A DNA stretch of 64,000 bases from Actinomycetaceae bacterium (GTDB taxonomy: Bacteria; Actinomycetota; Actinomycetes; Actinomycetales; Actinomycetaceae). The notes below the pieces were generated by a model. The model was not told where the DNA came from, did not search any database, and worked only from the letters and a program-made list of their open reading frames with translations. Numbering within the stretch: position 1 is the stretch's first letter; every line of letters begins with the position of its first letter. The stretch lies in contig JAUNUK010000001.1 in NCBI GenBank assembly GCA_030538185.1, forward strand, positions 360,296-424,295. The letters run 5' to 3'. Of this stretch, positions 29,503-38,404 are shown piece by piece. Position numbers and translations under genes: made by a program.

Positions 29503-29584
29503 GCTGACCTTATTGGTCGGGTCTTGACTGTATCGCCCGGAGCCCCTCCCACCGATACAGTCACCACCCGCCGATAAGGTCAGC
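29503..29584 (+). terminator. Long branched hairpin after the CWB2 gene
   Basis: Arms GCTGACCTTATTGG (29503-29516) and CCGATAAGGTCAGC (29571-29584), plus inner GACTGTATCG (29526-29535) with CGATACAGTC (29553-29562). Single mismatch is a G-U pair. No U-tract, so it may be a terminator or a processed structure. Confidence 0.55.
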
Positions 29585-29755
29585 AAGCAGTAGAGCCTGG
29601 GCGGCCGGGATGTGCGAAAGGTGGGGTGGGCGGTGGGAGGGCGCGGTAGGTTGGGCTTCGGATGCCTGCTCGGCGTAGCCGAGCAGTGCACCGCTGGGCA
29701 CGACCCCCGCCGCCCGCCCCACCCCAGCAGTCCCACCCACCGATAAGGTCAGCAA
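29571..29755 (+). repeat. 16-bp direct repeats flanking structured element B
   Basis: CCGATAAGGTCAGCAA occurs at 29571-29586 and again at 29740-29755, bracketing the element. This could be a target duplication or repeat left by recombination. Confidence 0.6.
29622..29725. ncRNA. Structured element copy B (candidate RNA)
   Basis: Same core as copy A (GCGGTAGGTTGGGC, TCGGATGCCTG, GCACCGCTGGGCACG) but the variable hairpin reads TGCTCGGC-GTA-GCCGAGCA and the outer stem GGGGTGGGCGG with CCGCCCGCCCC. The bases differ from copy A while pairing is kept, which is compensatory change. Confidence 0.6.
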
Positions 29756-29848
29756 CAGGTGTGTTGGTCAGACGGGTGTGGCGGTGTGCGGTGCATCTAG
29801 GGAAGGTGTCTCTGGAATGAAGTCGTGATGCATTGCTAGCATTGTTGC

Positions 29849-30118
29849 ATGAGTGCGATTACTGTCAGGAAACTTCCCGAGGAAACGAAACAGCGGCTGC
29901 GTGTGCGTGCAGCCGTCAAAGGCCGTTCCATGGAAGCCGAAGCAAGGGACATTCTGGTCAAAGAACTTTCCGGTACCGGTAGCAACACTGAGTGGATTGA
30001 CCAGATTATTGCGGCTTCAGCAGAATACGGAGGCACCGATTTAGATATTCCTGCACGGGACGACCAGGCATCCTATGTCGATTTCACTGCAGATCCGCCG
30101 GATGTTAAACGTTCATGA
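29849..30118 (+). CDS. FitA-type antitoxin, second copy
   Basis: 89 residues, ribbon-helix-helix, nearly identical to the antitoxin at 10386 over the first 50 residues (SAITVRKLPEETKQRLRVRA, GRSMEAEA) with a more divergent acidic tail. Intact. Its partner toxin is truncated, so it may act as an orphan repressor or as an anti-addiction protein cross-neutralising the intact toxin at 10652. Overlaps the toxin start by four bases (ATGA). Confidence 0.88.
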   Translation: MSAITVRKLPEETKQRLRVRAAVKGRSMEAEARDILVKELSGTGSNTEWIDQIIAASAEYGGTDLDIPARDDQASYVDFTADPPDVKRS

Positions 30119-30324
30119 TAATCCTGGATACCAACGTTGTTTCCGAAATTATGCGGGGCGACTCCATGGACCCGCAGGTTTTAACATGGGTTCGCACTCT
30201 AGGCGATAAACCGTGTACCACCATGGTCACCAAGGCTGAGATCCTGGCCGGTATCGCCGTCCTGCCAACCGGGAAACGTCGACAAAGCCTAGAAACGCTG
30301 GCAAAGATTGTGTTTATTTTTTGA
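30115..30324 (+). pseudogene. Truncated PIN toxin (VapC/FitB)
   Basis: 69 codons. Residues 1-67 align with the intact toxin at 10652 (MIILDTNVVSEIMRG, TKAEILAG, VLP-GKRR) and similarity ends at K-I-V-F, around 30313. The second half, with the later PIN acidic residues, is missing, so no nuclease activity is expected. The break point coincides with the stop codon of the HEPN gene on the other strand (30314). No remnant of the lost half is seen after that module (31350-31515). Confidence 0.85.
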
Positions 30325-30769
30325 GCGACAGATAGTCAGCGCATGTGTTGACAATGGATGTGGCTGCTTCGATTGCCTCAAAGACATCTTGTTGAGTGGC
30401 GGAAGGACGCGTACTGCTTGGGTATTCCGTAGAATTTCTGATTTGGCGCATCCACTCGAAATCAGTCAGCGCGTCTTGTCCGACGAAGGCCGCGGCGGCA
30501 ATTCCTGTGTTGTGATGGGCTCCACCAATCGGACGTACTCTCAGTCCTTCAGCGGATAGTACGGCTGCCAGTGCCTTTCTAGCTGCATCGTAAGCTGATG
30601 TGAATGCCATGGCGTGATCTGTAGTTTTGGACAGAGTTATGGCTGTTTGAATGTGTTGTTGGGACATCATAATCACAGATCTTGCGTGGTCTTTGTTGGC
30701 GGTTACTTGTTCAAGGCGCCGTGATTGCAGCATCTGCGCGATTTCTTGGGGGAGTCTGCCCTTGGTCAC
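30314..30769 (-). CDS. HEPN-domain protein (probable HepT-like toxin)
   Basis: 151 residues, helical, with SAYDAARKALAAVLSAEGLR (about 58-77) and RQIRNSTEYPS (about 108-118). The latter resembles the R-N-x-x-E-Y/R-x4-6-H catalytic motif of HEPN RNases but with Tyr where His is usual, as in some minimal HEPN proteins. It starts four bases after the nucleotidyltransferase gene, the standard order of MNT-HEPN (type VII) toxin-antitoxin pairs. Toxicity is inferred from context. Confidence 0.7.
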   Translation of the reverse strand: MTKGRLPQEIAQMLQSRRLEQVTANKDHARSVIMMSQQHIQTAITLSKTTDHAMAFTSAYDAARKALAAVLSAEGLRVRPIGGAHHNTGIAAAAFVGQDALTDFEWMRQIRNSTEYPSSTRPSATQQDVFEAIEAATSIVNTCADYLSLKK

Positions 30770-30773
30770 GGTT

Positions 30774-31349
30774 CTAGATTACTTGGACTAGTGGGTGAGA
30801 ACGCAGAGTTTGGACGAAGGGGGAAGGGGTATCAGATTCCCACTGTTCAATAGTCAGTCGTGTGATATTCACAGTGATGCCAAGTTGGTGGCTAGCGGTG
30901 GCAGCCTTGGCGCTTAAAACTCTCTGTGAGGTGTCCCCGATTGTCAGTACGTCAAGGTCATTAGGATAAGGTCCTGCTTCCCCAGTAAATCGTGCGGCCC
31001 AAGACCCGTAGATGTAAAGCTGGTCGACACCTATGACATCAGTAAAAATTTCTTGAAGGACAGGGACAGGACCATAGGTTGCCATAATGATTGCGTGCAT
31101 GTGAGTAAAGAGCGGATGGTCACGGTTCGCCCGCACCATACGGTTTCTGCCAACCTGACGATCCAAGAGAATTGAGGTTTCTACCAGTCGAGACACCTCG
31201 CGGTGAACGACGGGAGCGCTTACTCCTGTGAGACGTCCCAGGTCGGCCAGAGAGTTTTCTTGGTCAGGAAATCCAAGTGTCTGGGCCAGTAAGGCACCGA
31301 GAGCATCCGAGCGGATGAAAGGTGTCAGTTGTGCGGGCAAAGTCTTCAC
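30774..31349 (-). CDS. Winged-helix/minimal nucleotidyltransferase fusion (probable MntA-like antitoxin)
   Basis: 191 residues. N-terminal winged helix (about 10-75: SLADLGRLTGVSAPVVHREVSRL) fused to a minimal nucleotidyltransferase with GSWAARFTG and PNDLDVL (G-S then D-x-D, about 113-135). MntA-type enzymes inactivate HepT by AMPylation. The attached DNA-binding domain would let this protein also repress its own promoter, which has an inverted repeat in its spacer. GTG start, eight bases after the -10 box, so leaderless. Confidence 0.75.
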   Translation of the reverse strand: MKTLPAQLTPFIRSDALGALLAQTLGFPDQENSLADLGRLTGVSAPVVHREVSRLVETSILLDRQVGRNRMVRANRDHPLFTHMHAIIMATYGPVPVLQEIFTDVIGVDQLYIYGSWAARFTGEAGPYPNDLDVLTIGDTSQRVLSAKAATASHQLGITVNITRLTIEQWESDTPSPFVQTLRSHPLVQVI

Positions 31350-31357
31350 AAAACAGA

Positions 31358-31387
31358 ATCATATCTTCCGTTTATAGGAAGAGTCAA
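31358..31387 (-). promoter_or_regulatory. Promoter and operator of the MNT-HEPN module
   Basis: On the minus strand TTGACT (31387-31382), 18-base spacer, TATGAT (31363-31358). The spacer contains the inverted repeat TCTTCC...GGAAGA (31364-31369 and 31377-31382), a likely operator for the winged-helix protein. GTG start at 31349. Confidence 0.65.
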
Positions 31388-31515
31388 TCGTTTTTGAGTT
31401 GAGGTTCAGTCTTGTGTTGTGCGAAACCAAGCCAGCGCTGAAAGTATCTGTTGTGAGGGCTCCCAAGGATAGCGTCAGCACCCCCTACTGGTGCTTTCAC
31501 GTGGTTAGTTGTCAG

Positions 31516-32514
31516 CTACAGTTCGTGGGACCAGGGTGGGTTGGCTCCCGCCCGGCTGACGGTGACGGCTGCGACCTCGGCTGCGTGATCCAAAATGGCG
31601 CCGACCTGATCCCTGTATAACTGTCCCAGTTGTTCGCGGCCGCCCTCGGCAATAACCCCGAAGGACCAAAGCGTGTCGATGATGGCGCCCATGAAGGAAT
31701 CCCCGGCGCCGACCGTGTCCACGACGGGGCCGACCCGGGCGTCCTGGTGGGCGGCAATGCCTGAGGCCGTCCATAGGTCTGCGCCCTGGGCGCCGCGCGT
31801 GACGACGATCATCTGCGGACCGAGATCCAGCCAGCGGATGACCTGGGCGTCCACGTCGGCGCCGCCGGTCAGCCAATCCAGGTCCTCGTCCGAGAGTTTC
31901 ACGACGTCCGCGCAGGCAATCAGCTGTTCGACCTTCGGCAAGGTGACGGCAGGTGCTTCCATCAAAGACGGGCGGGCGTTGATGTCGTAGGTCACGACCG
32001 CGCTGCTGGCGTCGTGAACGGTCTGCACGGTGCGCAAAACCGTGTCGAAACCGCCTGCGGCCATGGCTGATATGGAGCCGATGTGGACGATGCCGGCCTG
32101 CGGGGGCAGGGCCACGGTAGGCGGGTCGAAAGAAAAATCAAACACATAGGACGCCGCGCCGTCAGCGCCGATGCTCGCTGTGGCAGAGGGGGTGCGGGCG
32201 GCGGCGAAAGACGAGTCGGTGATGTACACGCCGGACGCGGCAGCGCCGTCGATGATCAGTTGCCCGAAATCGTCACGCGCAAGGTTGGCGGACAAGACGA
32301 CGGGGCGGCCCAGGCGCCCCAAGGTGATGGCGACGTTGTAGGGCGAGCCTCCGGCGTAGGGCTGGGGTGGGGTGCCGTCGGCCTTGTCGATGACGTCGAT
32401 GAGGGCTTCGCCCAGGACGAAAGCGTGGGGGGCATCGGGGGCGGACGGCGTTGCCTGCGGTGCCTGTGTCGCCTGTGGTGCCTGCGGGTTTGTGGGTGCT
32501 GCGGGGTTTGACAT
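31516..32514 (-). CDS. Fructokinase-like PfkB carbohydrate kinase
   Basis: 332 residues. PfkB signatures YAGGSPYNVAITLGRLG (about 53-69) and DTVGAGDSFMGA (about 268-279) with the catalytic Asp in the latter. FDFSFDPP and DINARPS loops fit the bacterial fructokinase branch. The N-terminal 30 residues are a Pro/Gln/Ala/Thr repeat (QAPQATQAPQAT) unlike family members; a later start is possible though none with a clear ribosome site was found. Upstream on the same strand is a TetR gene. A full-consensus CCGAGGGCG copy is at 31641-31649. Confidence 0.88.
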   Translation of the reverse strand: MSNPAAPTNPQAPQATQAPQATPSAPDAPHAFVLGEALIDVIDKADGTPPQPYAGGSPYNVAITLGRLGRPVVLSANLARDDFGQLIIDGAAASGVYITDSSFAAARTPSATASIGADGAASYVFDFSFDPPTVALPPQAGIVHIGSISAMAAGGFDTVLRTVQTVHDASSAVVTYDINARPSLMEAPAVTLPKVEQLIACADVVKLSDEDLDWLTGGADVDAQVIRWLDLGPQMIVVTRGAQGADLWTASGIAAHQDARVGPVVDTVGAGDSFMGAIIDTLWSFGVIAEGGREQLGQLYRDQVGAILDHAAEVAAVTVSRAGANPPWSHEL

Positions 32515-32621
32515 CGGGGCGCTTCCTTGTGGCCGAGGGATGAAATCTACGTTGACATTATCACCCAGGGATCAGGCTTTCAGTGGGAGTCAGTTGGCTG
32601 ATCGCAGGGTTTGTGTGTGGG

Positions 32622-33251
32622 TTAGTGCGGCGGCGGCAGCGGCGGGGGCATGGGCGGGAGCTTGTAGGTTCCGTCCAGGTAACGCTGCAGCACCGGGCCG
32701 ACGATGTTCACCAGGTCGTCTTCGCTCATGGAGGCGATGGGCTCGATTTTGGTGATGAAACGCATCCCGATGATCCCGATGATGTGCGAACCGGCCAAGG
32801 TCACGCGCAGTTTCGCGTCCGGGCCATCCAGGTAGGCGGCGGCAGGGTTCACCAGGTTACGCCCAATCCAGCCGCGAAACATGGTCAAGGCCGCGTCGGT
32901 TGACAGCAGGGAGGCGGTAATCACGTGCACGCGGTCGGTCAGCTCGACTTGCGCCCACAGCGAGATAACCACCTTGGCCATGCGTCGCCCGGCGTCGTGA
33001 ATTCCTGGGGAAAATACCAGGTCAATCAAGGCTTGTGGGTCCCTCGGCAGTGACAGTGACTGCCTGAACAAAGCGGCTTTCGAGCCGAAGTAATAGTTGA
33101 TCATCGCCGGGTCCACGTCGGCCTTGGCGGCAATCTCACGCACGGTCACATCGGCGTATGGCCTGGTGGTAAACATGGCACGCGCCGCGGCAAGGATGTC
33201 GCCCTTTTTCTCGCCCCGTTTCGAGGTCGGCCCCCGCCCGCTGGATTTCAC
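32622..33251 (-). CDS. TetR-family transcriptional regulator
   Basis: 209 residues. N-terminal helix-turn-helix at about 15-62 (ILAAARAMFTTRPYADVTVREIAAKADVDPAMINYYFGSKAALF). The C-terminal ligand domain is helical and ends in a poly-proline stretch (PPMPPPLPPPH). Ligand unknown. It may control the fructokinase gene 108 bases downstream or the giant activase gene that starts divergently 244 bases away. A CCGAGGGCG copy lies just upstream (33274-33282). Confidence 0.88.
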   Translation of the reverse strand: MKSSGRGPTSKRGEKKGDILAAARAMFTTRPYADVTVREIAAKADVDPAMINYYFGSKAALFRQSLSLPRDPQALIDLVFSPGIHDAGRRMAKVVISLWAQVELTDRVHVITASLLSTDAALTMFRGWIGRNLVNPAAAYLDGPDAKLRVTLAGSHIIGIIGMRFITKIEPIASMSEDDLVNIVGPVLQRYLDGTYKLPPMPPPLPPPH

Positions 33252-33494
33252 CCCTTCAGCCTATGGGGTTAGGCCGAGGGCGGGGCAGTTTTAACATGTG
33301 GCACATGCAGGGCTGTGGTGTTGGTACCTGCCGACTTTTCAACGAGGGCGGAAAAACCAGATAGTGATGCCGGACACTAACAAGCTGTGAACAGTGGTGA
33401 TGCCTGCACTCAAGCTTTCAATTTCAACACGGTTGAAACTTCGCGGCAGGTGACCATAGGCTGCAAGTGGATTAAGTTTTAGTGAGGTGTCTGT

Positions 33495-36400
33495 ATGACA
33501 ACAGTGTCGACTTCTCCGGTTTTTACTGGCGTGCGCGGTGCTCACCACCACGCGCACAAGCGACCCACTCCCAATGCCGCAGATGAGGCACTACTGGTCA
33601 CCACCAGCGATAACAGCGGCGTTATGCAGTTGGGCATCGACATTGGATCCACAACCGTAAAGGCCGTCGTCTTGGACGGACACACAGCAGTCTTTCAAGA
33701 TTACCGCCGCCACAACGCCGATGTGCGTGAAGAACTGGCCCGCCTGCTGGATGACATCGCAACCGACCTGCCGGCGGCAACGGTCTACGCATCGGTGACA
33801 GGCTCGGGAGGCATGGCGGTCTCGGAGATCCTGGGCATCCCTTTCATTCAGGAGGTCATTGCCGAAACGCAGGCCACGCGCATCAATCACCCTGACGCAG
33901 ACGTCATTATCGAGCTGGGCGGCGAGGACGCGAAACTCACCTACCTGAAACCCACGCCTGAACAGCGCATGAACGGCACCTGCGCGGGAGGAACAGGGGC
34001 ATTCATTGACCAGATGGCGACCTTGCTCAAGACCGATGCCGCAGGCCTAAACGACCTGGCGTCACGCTCCACACACCTGTACCCCATAGCTTCTCGCTGT
34101 GGGGTTTTCGCTAAAACAGACCTGCAGCCCCTCATCAACCAAGGTGCTGCACACGAAGACCTGGCTGCCTCGGTCTTTGCTGCCGTGGCAACTCAGACGG
34201 TGGCCGGCCTTGCGGCAGGCCGTCCCATCCGAGGTCATGTCATGTTCCTGGGCGGACCTCTGCACTTCTTGCCCGAGCTGCGCAAAGCCTACGAAAACAT
34301 CCTGGACAAAGCCACAGGTTTTGTGACGCCCCCAAATGCGCAGCTCTATGTAGCCCTGGGCGCAGCCATGATGTCCACTGAACAGACCAGTGAGCCCCAA
34401 AATATCGCAGCGCTGAACCGCAAGTTGCGTGAGGCCGAGGGCGCGCAGTCCATGTCACACCGCCTGCCGCCCTTGTTCCAGACCCCGAAAGACTACGAAC
34501 AGTTCCACACGCGCCACGCCCGCGCACACATCACCCAGATCCCAACCGACCAGGCCACAGGCACATGTTTCTTAGGGATCGATGCGGGTTCGACGACCAT
34601 CAAGGCTGTCGTCATTGATGAAAAAGACCGAATTGTCTTCACCCACTACGCCTCCAACGAAGGCGACCCCCTAAAGGCGGCCAAAGACATTGTCCGCCAC
34701 ATCCACGAGGAACTGCCCCCTGAAGCAACAATCCTGCGCGCGTGTTCCACAGGGTACGGCGAAGGCCTGGTTCAAGCGGCCCTGAAAGTCGACGAGGGCG
34801 AGGTCGAAACCATGGCGCACTACCGGGCGGCTGAATACGTGCTGCCGGGTGTGACGTCGGTGATCGACATCGGCGGGCAGGACATGAAGTACCTGCGCAT
34901 CAAGGATTCTGCGGTTGATTCGATTTCCGTCAACGAAGCGTGTTCCTCCGGCTGCGGCTCGTTTTTGCAAACCTTTGCTGAGACCATGGGTCAAGACATT
35001 CACTCTTTTGCTCAGGCCGCCCTCAAGGCGCCAGCACCCGTTGACCTGGGGACACGCTGTACGGTGTTCATGAACTCCTCCGTCAAACAGGCCCAAAAAG
35101 AAGGCGCCGACGTGGGCGATATTTCCGCTGGCCTAAGCTATTCGGTGATTCGCAATGCCCTGTACAAGGTCATCAAGCTCAAGGACGCCTCTGACCTGGG
35201 CGATAAGGTTGTCGTCCAAGGCGGCACCTTCTTGAACGACGCAGTTTTGCGCGCCTTTGAAACCTTGACCGGCCTGCAGGTTGTGCGCCCCAACCTGGCT
35301 GGTCTCATGGGGGCCTACGGTGCAGCGCTGACGGCCAGAAAACACTGGCAACCAGGCCAAAGGTCAACCCTGTTGGGTGTTGAAGACCTGGAAAAACTGG
35401 AAATCAGCAGCGAGTTGAAGGTCTGTCGCCTGTGTCAAAACCACTGCCAGATGACCGTGACCAGCTTTTCTACCGGTGAAAGACACGTGTCTGGCAACCG
35501 CTGTGAACGCGGGGCCTCCTTGGAGAAACTGCCCGCAAAATCGCCGATCCCCAATATGTTCGACTGGAAGTACAAGCGCCTGTTTGCCTACCGCCGCCTG
35601 ACCGAAAAGGCCGCCACCAGGGGGGACATCGGCATCCCCAGGGTGCTCAATATGTATGAAAACTATCCTTTCTGGTTCACGGTCTTAACTGAGCTGAAGT
35701 TTCGCGTCATGATTTCCGGGCGGTCCTCACACGACCTCTTCGAAGAAGGCATGGAATCCATCCCCTCCGAAAACGTGTGCTACCCAGCGAAACTGGTACA
35801 CGGCCACGTCAAATCCCTCCTGGATAAGGGCATTCGCACCATTTTCTACCCCTCCGTGACCTACGAACACGCCCAAACGCAAGGCCAGGACAACTGCTTC
35901 AACTGCCCCGTCGTCGCGACATATTCCGAGGTCATCCGCACCAATATGGAGGAACTGGACGGCAATCGCGGCTTCGGCGCCGCCGGGGACACGGCCGCCG
36001 CCTGGTCAAGCGAAGAGCGCGCCGGGTTCATGAGCGAGGTTTTACCTACCAGCATTGCCGAGGGCGGACAAGGCGCCAACGCAGAACCACACCCAGGTGT
36101 GGCCCCAAACGGTCACGACGGCCAAGCCACCCAAGCCCCCAAAGTCCGTTTCCTAAACCCCTTCTTCAACCTGGCTAACCCTGATCACTTGGCAACGCGC
36201 CTGGTAGAAGTCTTCTCTGATTGGAACGTGACCTTGCCAGAAGCCAAGGCGGCCCTTGCGGCAGGTTTCGAAGAAGACGCCGCCTTCAAGGCAGAGGTCA
36301 TGGCCAAGGGGGATGAAGCCCTGCGCTACATGGTTGAAAATAATGTGCGCGGCATTGTCTTGGCAGGCCGCCCCTATCACCTGGATCCTGAAGTCAATCA

Positions 36401-38384
36401 CGGCATCCCTGAGGTTATCAACGGCCTGGGCATGGCGGTTTTAACCGAGGACTCCATGGTCAGACCAGGCACCTTGGAGCGCCCCTTACGGGTGCGCGAC
36501 CAGTGGGCATATCACTCGCGACTCTACGAAGCCGCTGGAACGGTCGGTACAACACCGTATCTATCCCTCGTGCAGCTGGTGTCCTTCGGCTGCGGGGTGG
36601 ACGCAGTAACCGCAGACCAGGTCCAAGAAATCCTGGAGGGCGCGCACGACGTCTACACGGGCCTAAAGATCGACGAGGTTTCCAACCTGGGTGCTGCACG
36701 GATCCGTTTGCGCTCCCTTGCGGCCGCACTGGAGGAAAGGAAAGCCGGTCAGGCGGCACTCAATGGCGCAAACGCCCTCGGCAATGAACTTGAATCTGAA
36801 GAAATCTATACCTATCCGGCAGGCCGCGACAAGGAAACTCCCCTAGGGCTGCGCGGCGAACAGTACACCAACCACCCAGAATCCAAGGTGCTTATCGGTG
36901 CCGAGGCTGGGCTCAAGGCTACAGGCCACGGTCACGTCTATCCGCGTTATACCAAGGAAATGCGCGAGGCTGGGTACACGATTTTGGTGCCTCAGATGGC
37001 TCCCATCCAGTTTCGTTTGGCAGCACCCGTCATGCAACGTTTCGGGTACAACGTGCAACTGCTGGAACACGCCAGCAAAGAGGACATTGAGCTGGGCCTC
37101 AAGTACGTCAATAATGACGCGTGCTATCCGGCGATCGTCGTCATTGGGCAGTTGATGAACAGGATCCTCAAAGGCGAGGTCGACGCCAATAAATGCGTGG
37201 TGGCCATATCGCAAACTGGTGGGATGTGCCGCGCGACGAACTATGCCGGCCTGTTGCGAAAGGCTTTGCGCGACGCCGGCCTGCCCCAGATTCCTGTCCT
37301 GGCTATAAGCGCGCAGGGCTTTGAGGACAATCCTGGTTTCGAGTTCACGCTGCCCATGTTGAACCAGTTGATCCGCGCATTGACGCTGGGGGACATGCTG
37401 CAAAAACTGCTGCTGCGGGTACGTCCATATGAGGCCACACCAGGGGCTGCCACCAGGCTGTATGAAAAGTGGGACCAGGCGATACGCGAGTTCTTTGAAC
37501 ACAAGGGCTACATGCCCTCGCTGGGGGTGAAACTGAGTTTCACGGGGCTTATCAAACGAGCCGTGCACGAGTTTGACACCCTGCCCCTGGCTGACGTGCC
37601 CCGAAAACCCAGGGTTGGCCTGGTGGGGGAGATCCTCGTGAAGTTCCATCCGGATGCCAATAACCACGCCGTGCGCACGATTGAAGAAGAGGGCTGCGAG
37701 GCCGTGCTGCCTGGTCTGATGCAGTTCTTCCACGCGGCCCTGGTGGTGGGCGAGTGGAAGGAAAAAACACTGGCCACGCACACGGGGAAAACCACGAGCA
37801 TTCTGAAGGCTGTCTTGTGGATACTGCAGCAGTACGAAAAGCCCGTCAACCGCGCCTTGGCAAAGTCCGAACGCTTCGAGGCGGGTGCCTCCATCAACGA
37901 ATTGGCTATGAAAGCCCAGGAGATCTGCTCCCTGGGTAACCAGGCAGGTGAAGGCTGGTATTTGACGGCCGAAATGATGGAGATGATCGAAAGTGGGTGC
38001 CCGAATATCATCTGCGCCCAGCCCTTCGCCTGTCTGCCGAATCATATTATTGGCAAGGGAATGTTTCGTGCCCTGCGCGCACACTACCCGCAGGCCAATG
38101 TGGTTGCCATCGACTATGACCCCGGTGCTTCAGAGGTCAACCAGCTCAACCGCATTAAGCTCATGGTCTCGACTGCTTTCTTGCAGCATGAGGGGGACGA
38201 ATGGGCTGGCGGCGAGCAGTACAATGGCAGGGACCAAGACACTGACTTTGATCCCACCGAAGGCTTCGGCATCTCCAGCGGGTGTGCGGCCGGCGGGTGT
38301 GCACCTAGCGGATGTGGCCTTGGAGGCCAAGAAGATAGGCTCAAGCCGGTACCCTTGGGGATGCCACGTATTCGTAGGAGCTAA
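33495..38384 (+). CDS. Giant acyl-CoA dehydratase activase (two ASKHA domains + DUF2229)
   Basis: 1629 residues. Two BadF/HgdC-type activase domains: IDIGSTTVK at about 48-56 with NGTCAGGTGAF, and IDAGSTTIK at about 361-369 with NEACSSGCGSF, whose cysteine can hold the [4Fe-4S] cluster shared by a dimer. A Cys cluster CRLCQNHC (about 643-650) leads into the DUF2229/HgdB-like half that runs to the end. Homologues are single long chains in anaerobes. The C-terminal tail is Gly/Cys-rich (SSGCAAGGCAPSGCGLGG). Two low-complexity insertions, near 850-880 (IAEGGQGANAEPHPG) and 1085-1105 (NALGNELES), each contain a full-consensus CCGAGGGCG copy. Substrate unknown. aroD follows closely. Confidence 0.85.
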   Translation: MTTVSTSPVFTGVRGAHHHAHKRPTPNAADEALLVTTSDNSGVMQLGIDIGSTTVKAVVLDGHTAVFQDYRRHNADVREELARLLDDIATDLPAATVYASVTGSGGMAVSEILGIPFIQEVIAETQATRINHPDADVIIELGGEDAKLTYLKPTPEQRMNGTCAGGTGAFIDQMATLLKTDAAGLNDLASRSTHLYPIASRCGVFAKTDLQPLINQGAAHEDLAASVFAAVATQTVAGLAAGRPIRGHVMFLGGPLHFLPELRKAYENILDKATGFVTPPNAQLYVALGAAMMSTEQTSEPQNIAALNRKLREAEGAQSMSHRLPPLFQTPKDYEQFHTRHARAHITQIPTDQATGTCFLGIDAGSTTIKAVVIDEKDRIVFTHYASNEGDPLKAAKDIVRHIHEELPPEATILRACSTGYGEGLVQAALKVDEGEVETMAHYRAAEYVLPGVTSVIDIGGQDMKYLRIKDSAVDSISVNEACSSGCGSFLQTFAETMGQDIHSFAQAALKAPAPVDLGTRCTVFMNSSVKQAQKEGADVGDISAGLSYSVIRNALYKVIKLKDASDLGDKVVVQGGTFLNDAVLRAFETLTGLQVVRPNLAGLMGAYGAALTARKHWQPGQRSTLLGVEDLEKLEISSELKVCRLCQNHCQMTVTSFSTGERHVSGNRCERGASLEKLPAKSPIPNMFDWKYKRLFAYRRLTEKAATRGDIGIPRVLNMYENYPFWFTVLTELKFRVMISGRSSHDLFEEGMESIPSENVCYPAKLVHGHVKSLLDKGIRTIFYPSVTYEHAQTQGQDNCFNCPVVATYSEVIRTNMEELDGNRGFGAAGDTAAAWSSEERAGFMSEVLPTSIAEGGQGANAEPHPGVAPNGHDGQATQAPKVRFLNPFFNLANPDHLATRLVEVFSDWNVTLPEAKAALAAGFEEDAAFKAEVMAKGDEALRYMVENNVRGIVLAGRPYHLDPEVNHGIPEVINGLGMAVLTEDSMVRPGTLERPLRVRDQWAYHSRLYEAAGTVGTTPYLSLVQLVSFGCGVDAVTADQVQEILEGAHDVYTGLKIDEVSNLGAARIRLRSLAAALEERKAGQAALNGANALGNELESEEIYTYPAGRDKETPLGLRGEQYTNHPESKVLIGAEAGLKATGHGHVYPRYTKEMREAGYTILVPQMAPIQFRLAAPVMQRFGYNVQLLEHASKEDIELGLKYVNNDACYPAIVVIGQLMNRILKGEVDANKCVVAISQTGGMCRATNYAGLLRKALRDAGLPQIPVLAISAQGFEDNPGFEFTLPMLNQLIRALTLGDMLQKLLLRVRPYEATPGAATRLYEKWDQAIREFFEHKGYMPSLGVKLSFTGLIKRAVHEFDTLPLADVPRKPRVGLVGEILVKFHPDANNHAVRTIEEEGCEAVLPGLMQFFHAALVVGEWKEKTLATHTGKTTSILKAVLWILQQYEKPVNRALAKSERFEAGASINELAMKAQEICSLGNQAGEGWYLTAEMMEMIESGCPNIICAQPFACLPNHIIGKGMFRALRAHYPQANVVAIDYDPGASEVNQLNRIKLMVSTAFLQHEGDEWAGGEQYNGRDQDTDFDPTEGFGISSGCAAGGCAPSGCGLGGQEDRLKPVPLGMPRIRRS

Positions 38385-38404
38385 CACAGAGGAGCAGGCA
38401 GGCG

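Larger units (their letters stand above)
29474..29848. other. 375-base intergenic region with hairpin, repeats and structured element
   Basis: Contains a long hairpin (29503-29584), structured element copy B (29622-29725), a direct repeat flanking that element, and the promoter region of the second FitAB pair (TAGCAT at 29837-29842, six bases before the ATG). No protein gene. Confidence 0.5.

Noticed and set aside
36843..38084. Long 413-codon minus-strand ORF opposite the activase gene.
   Set aside because: No domain, wrong codon-position bias, and it lies wholly opposite a conserved coding region.
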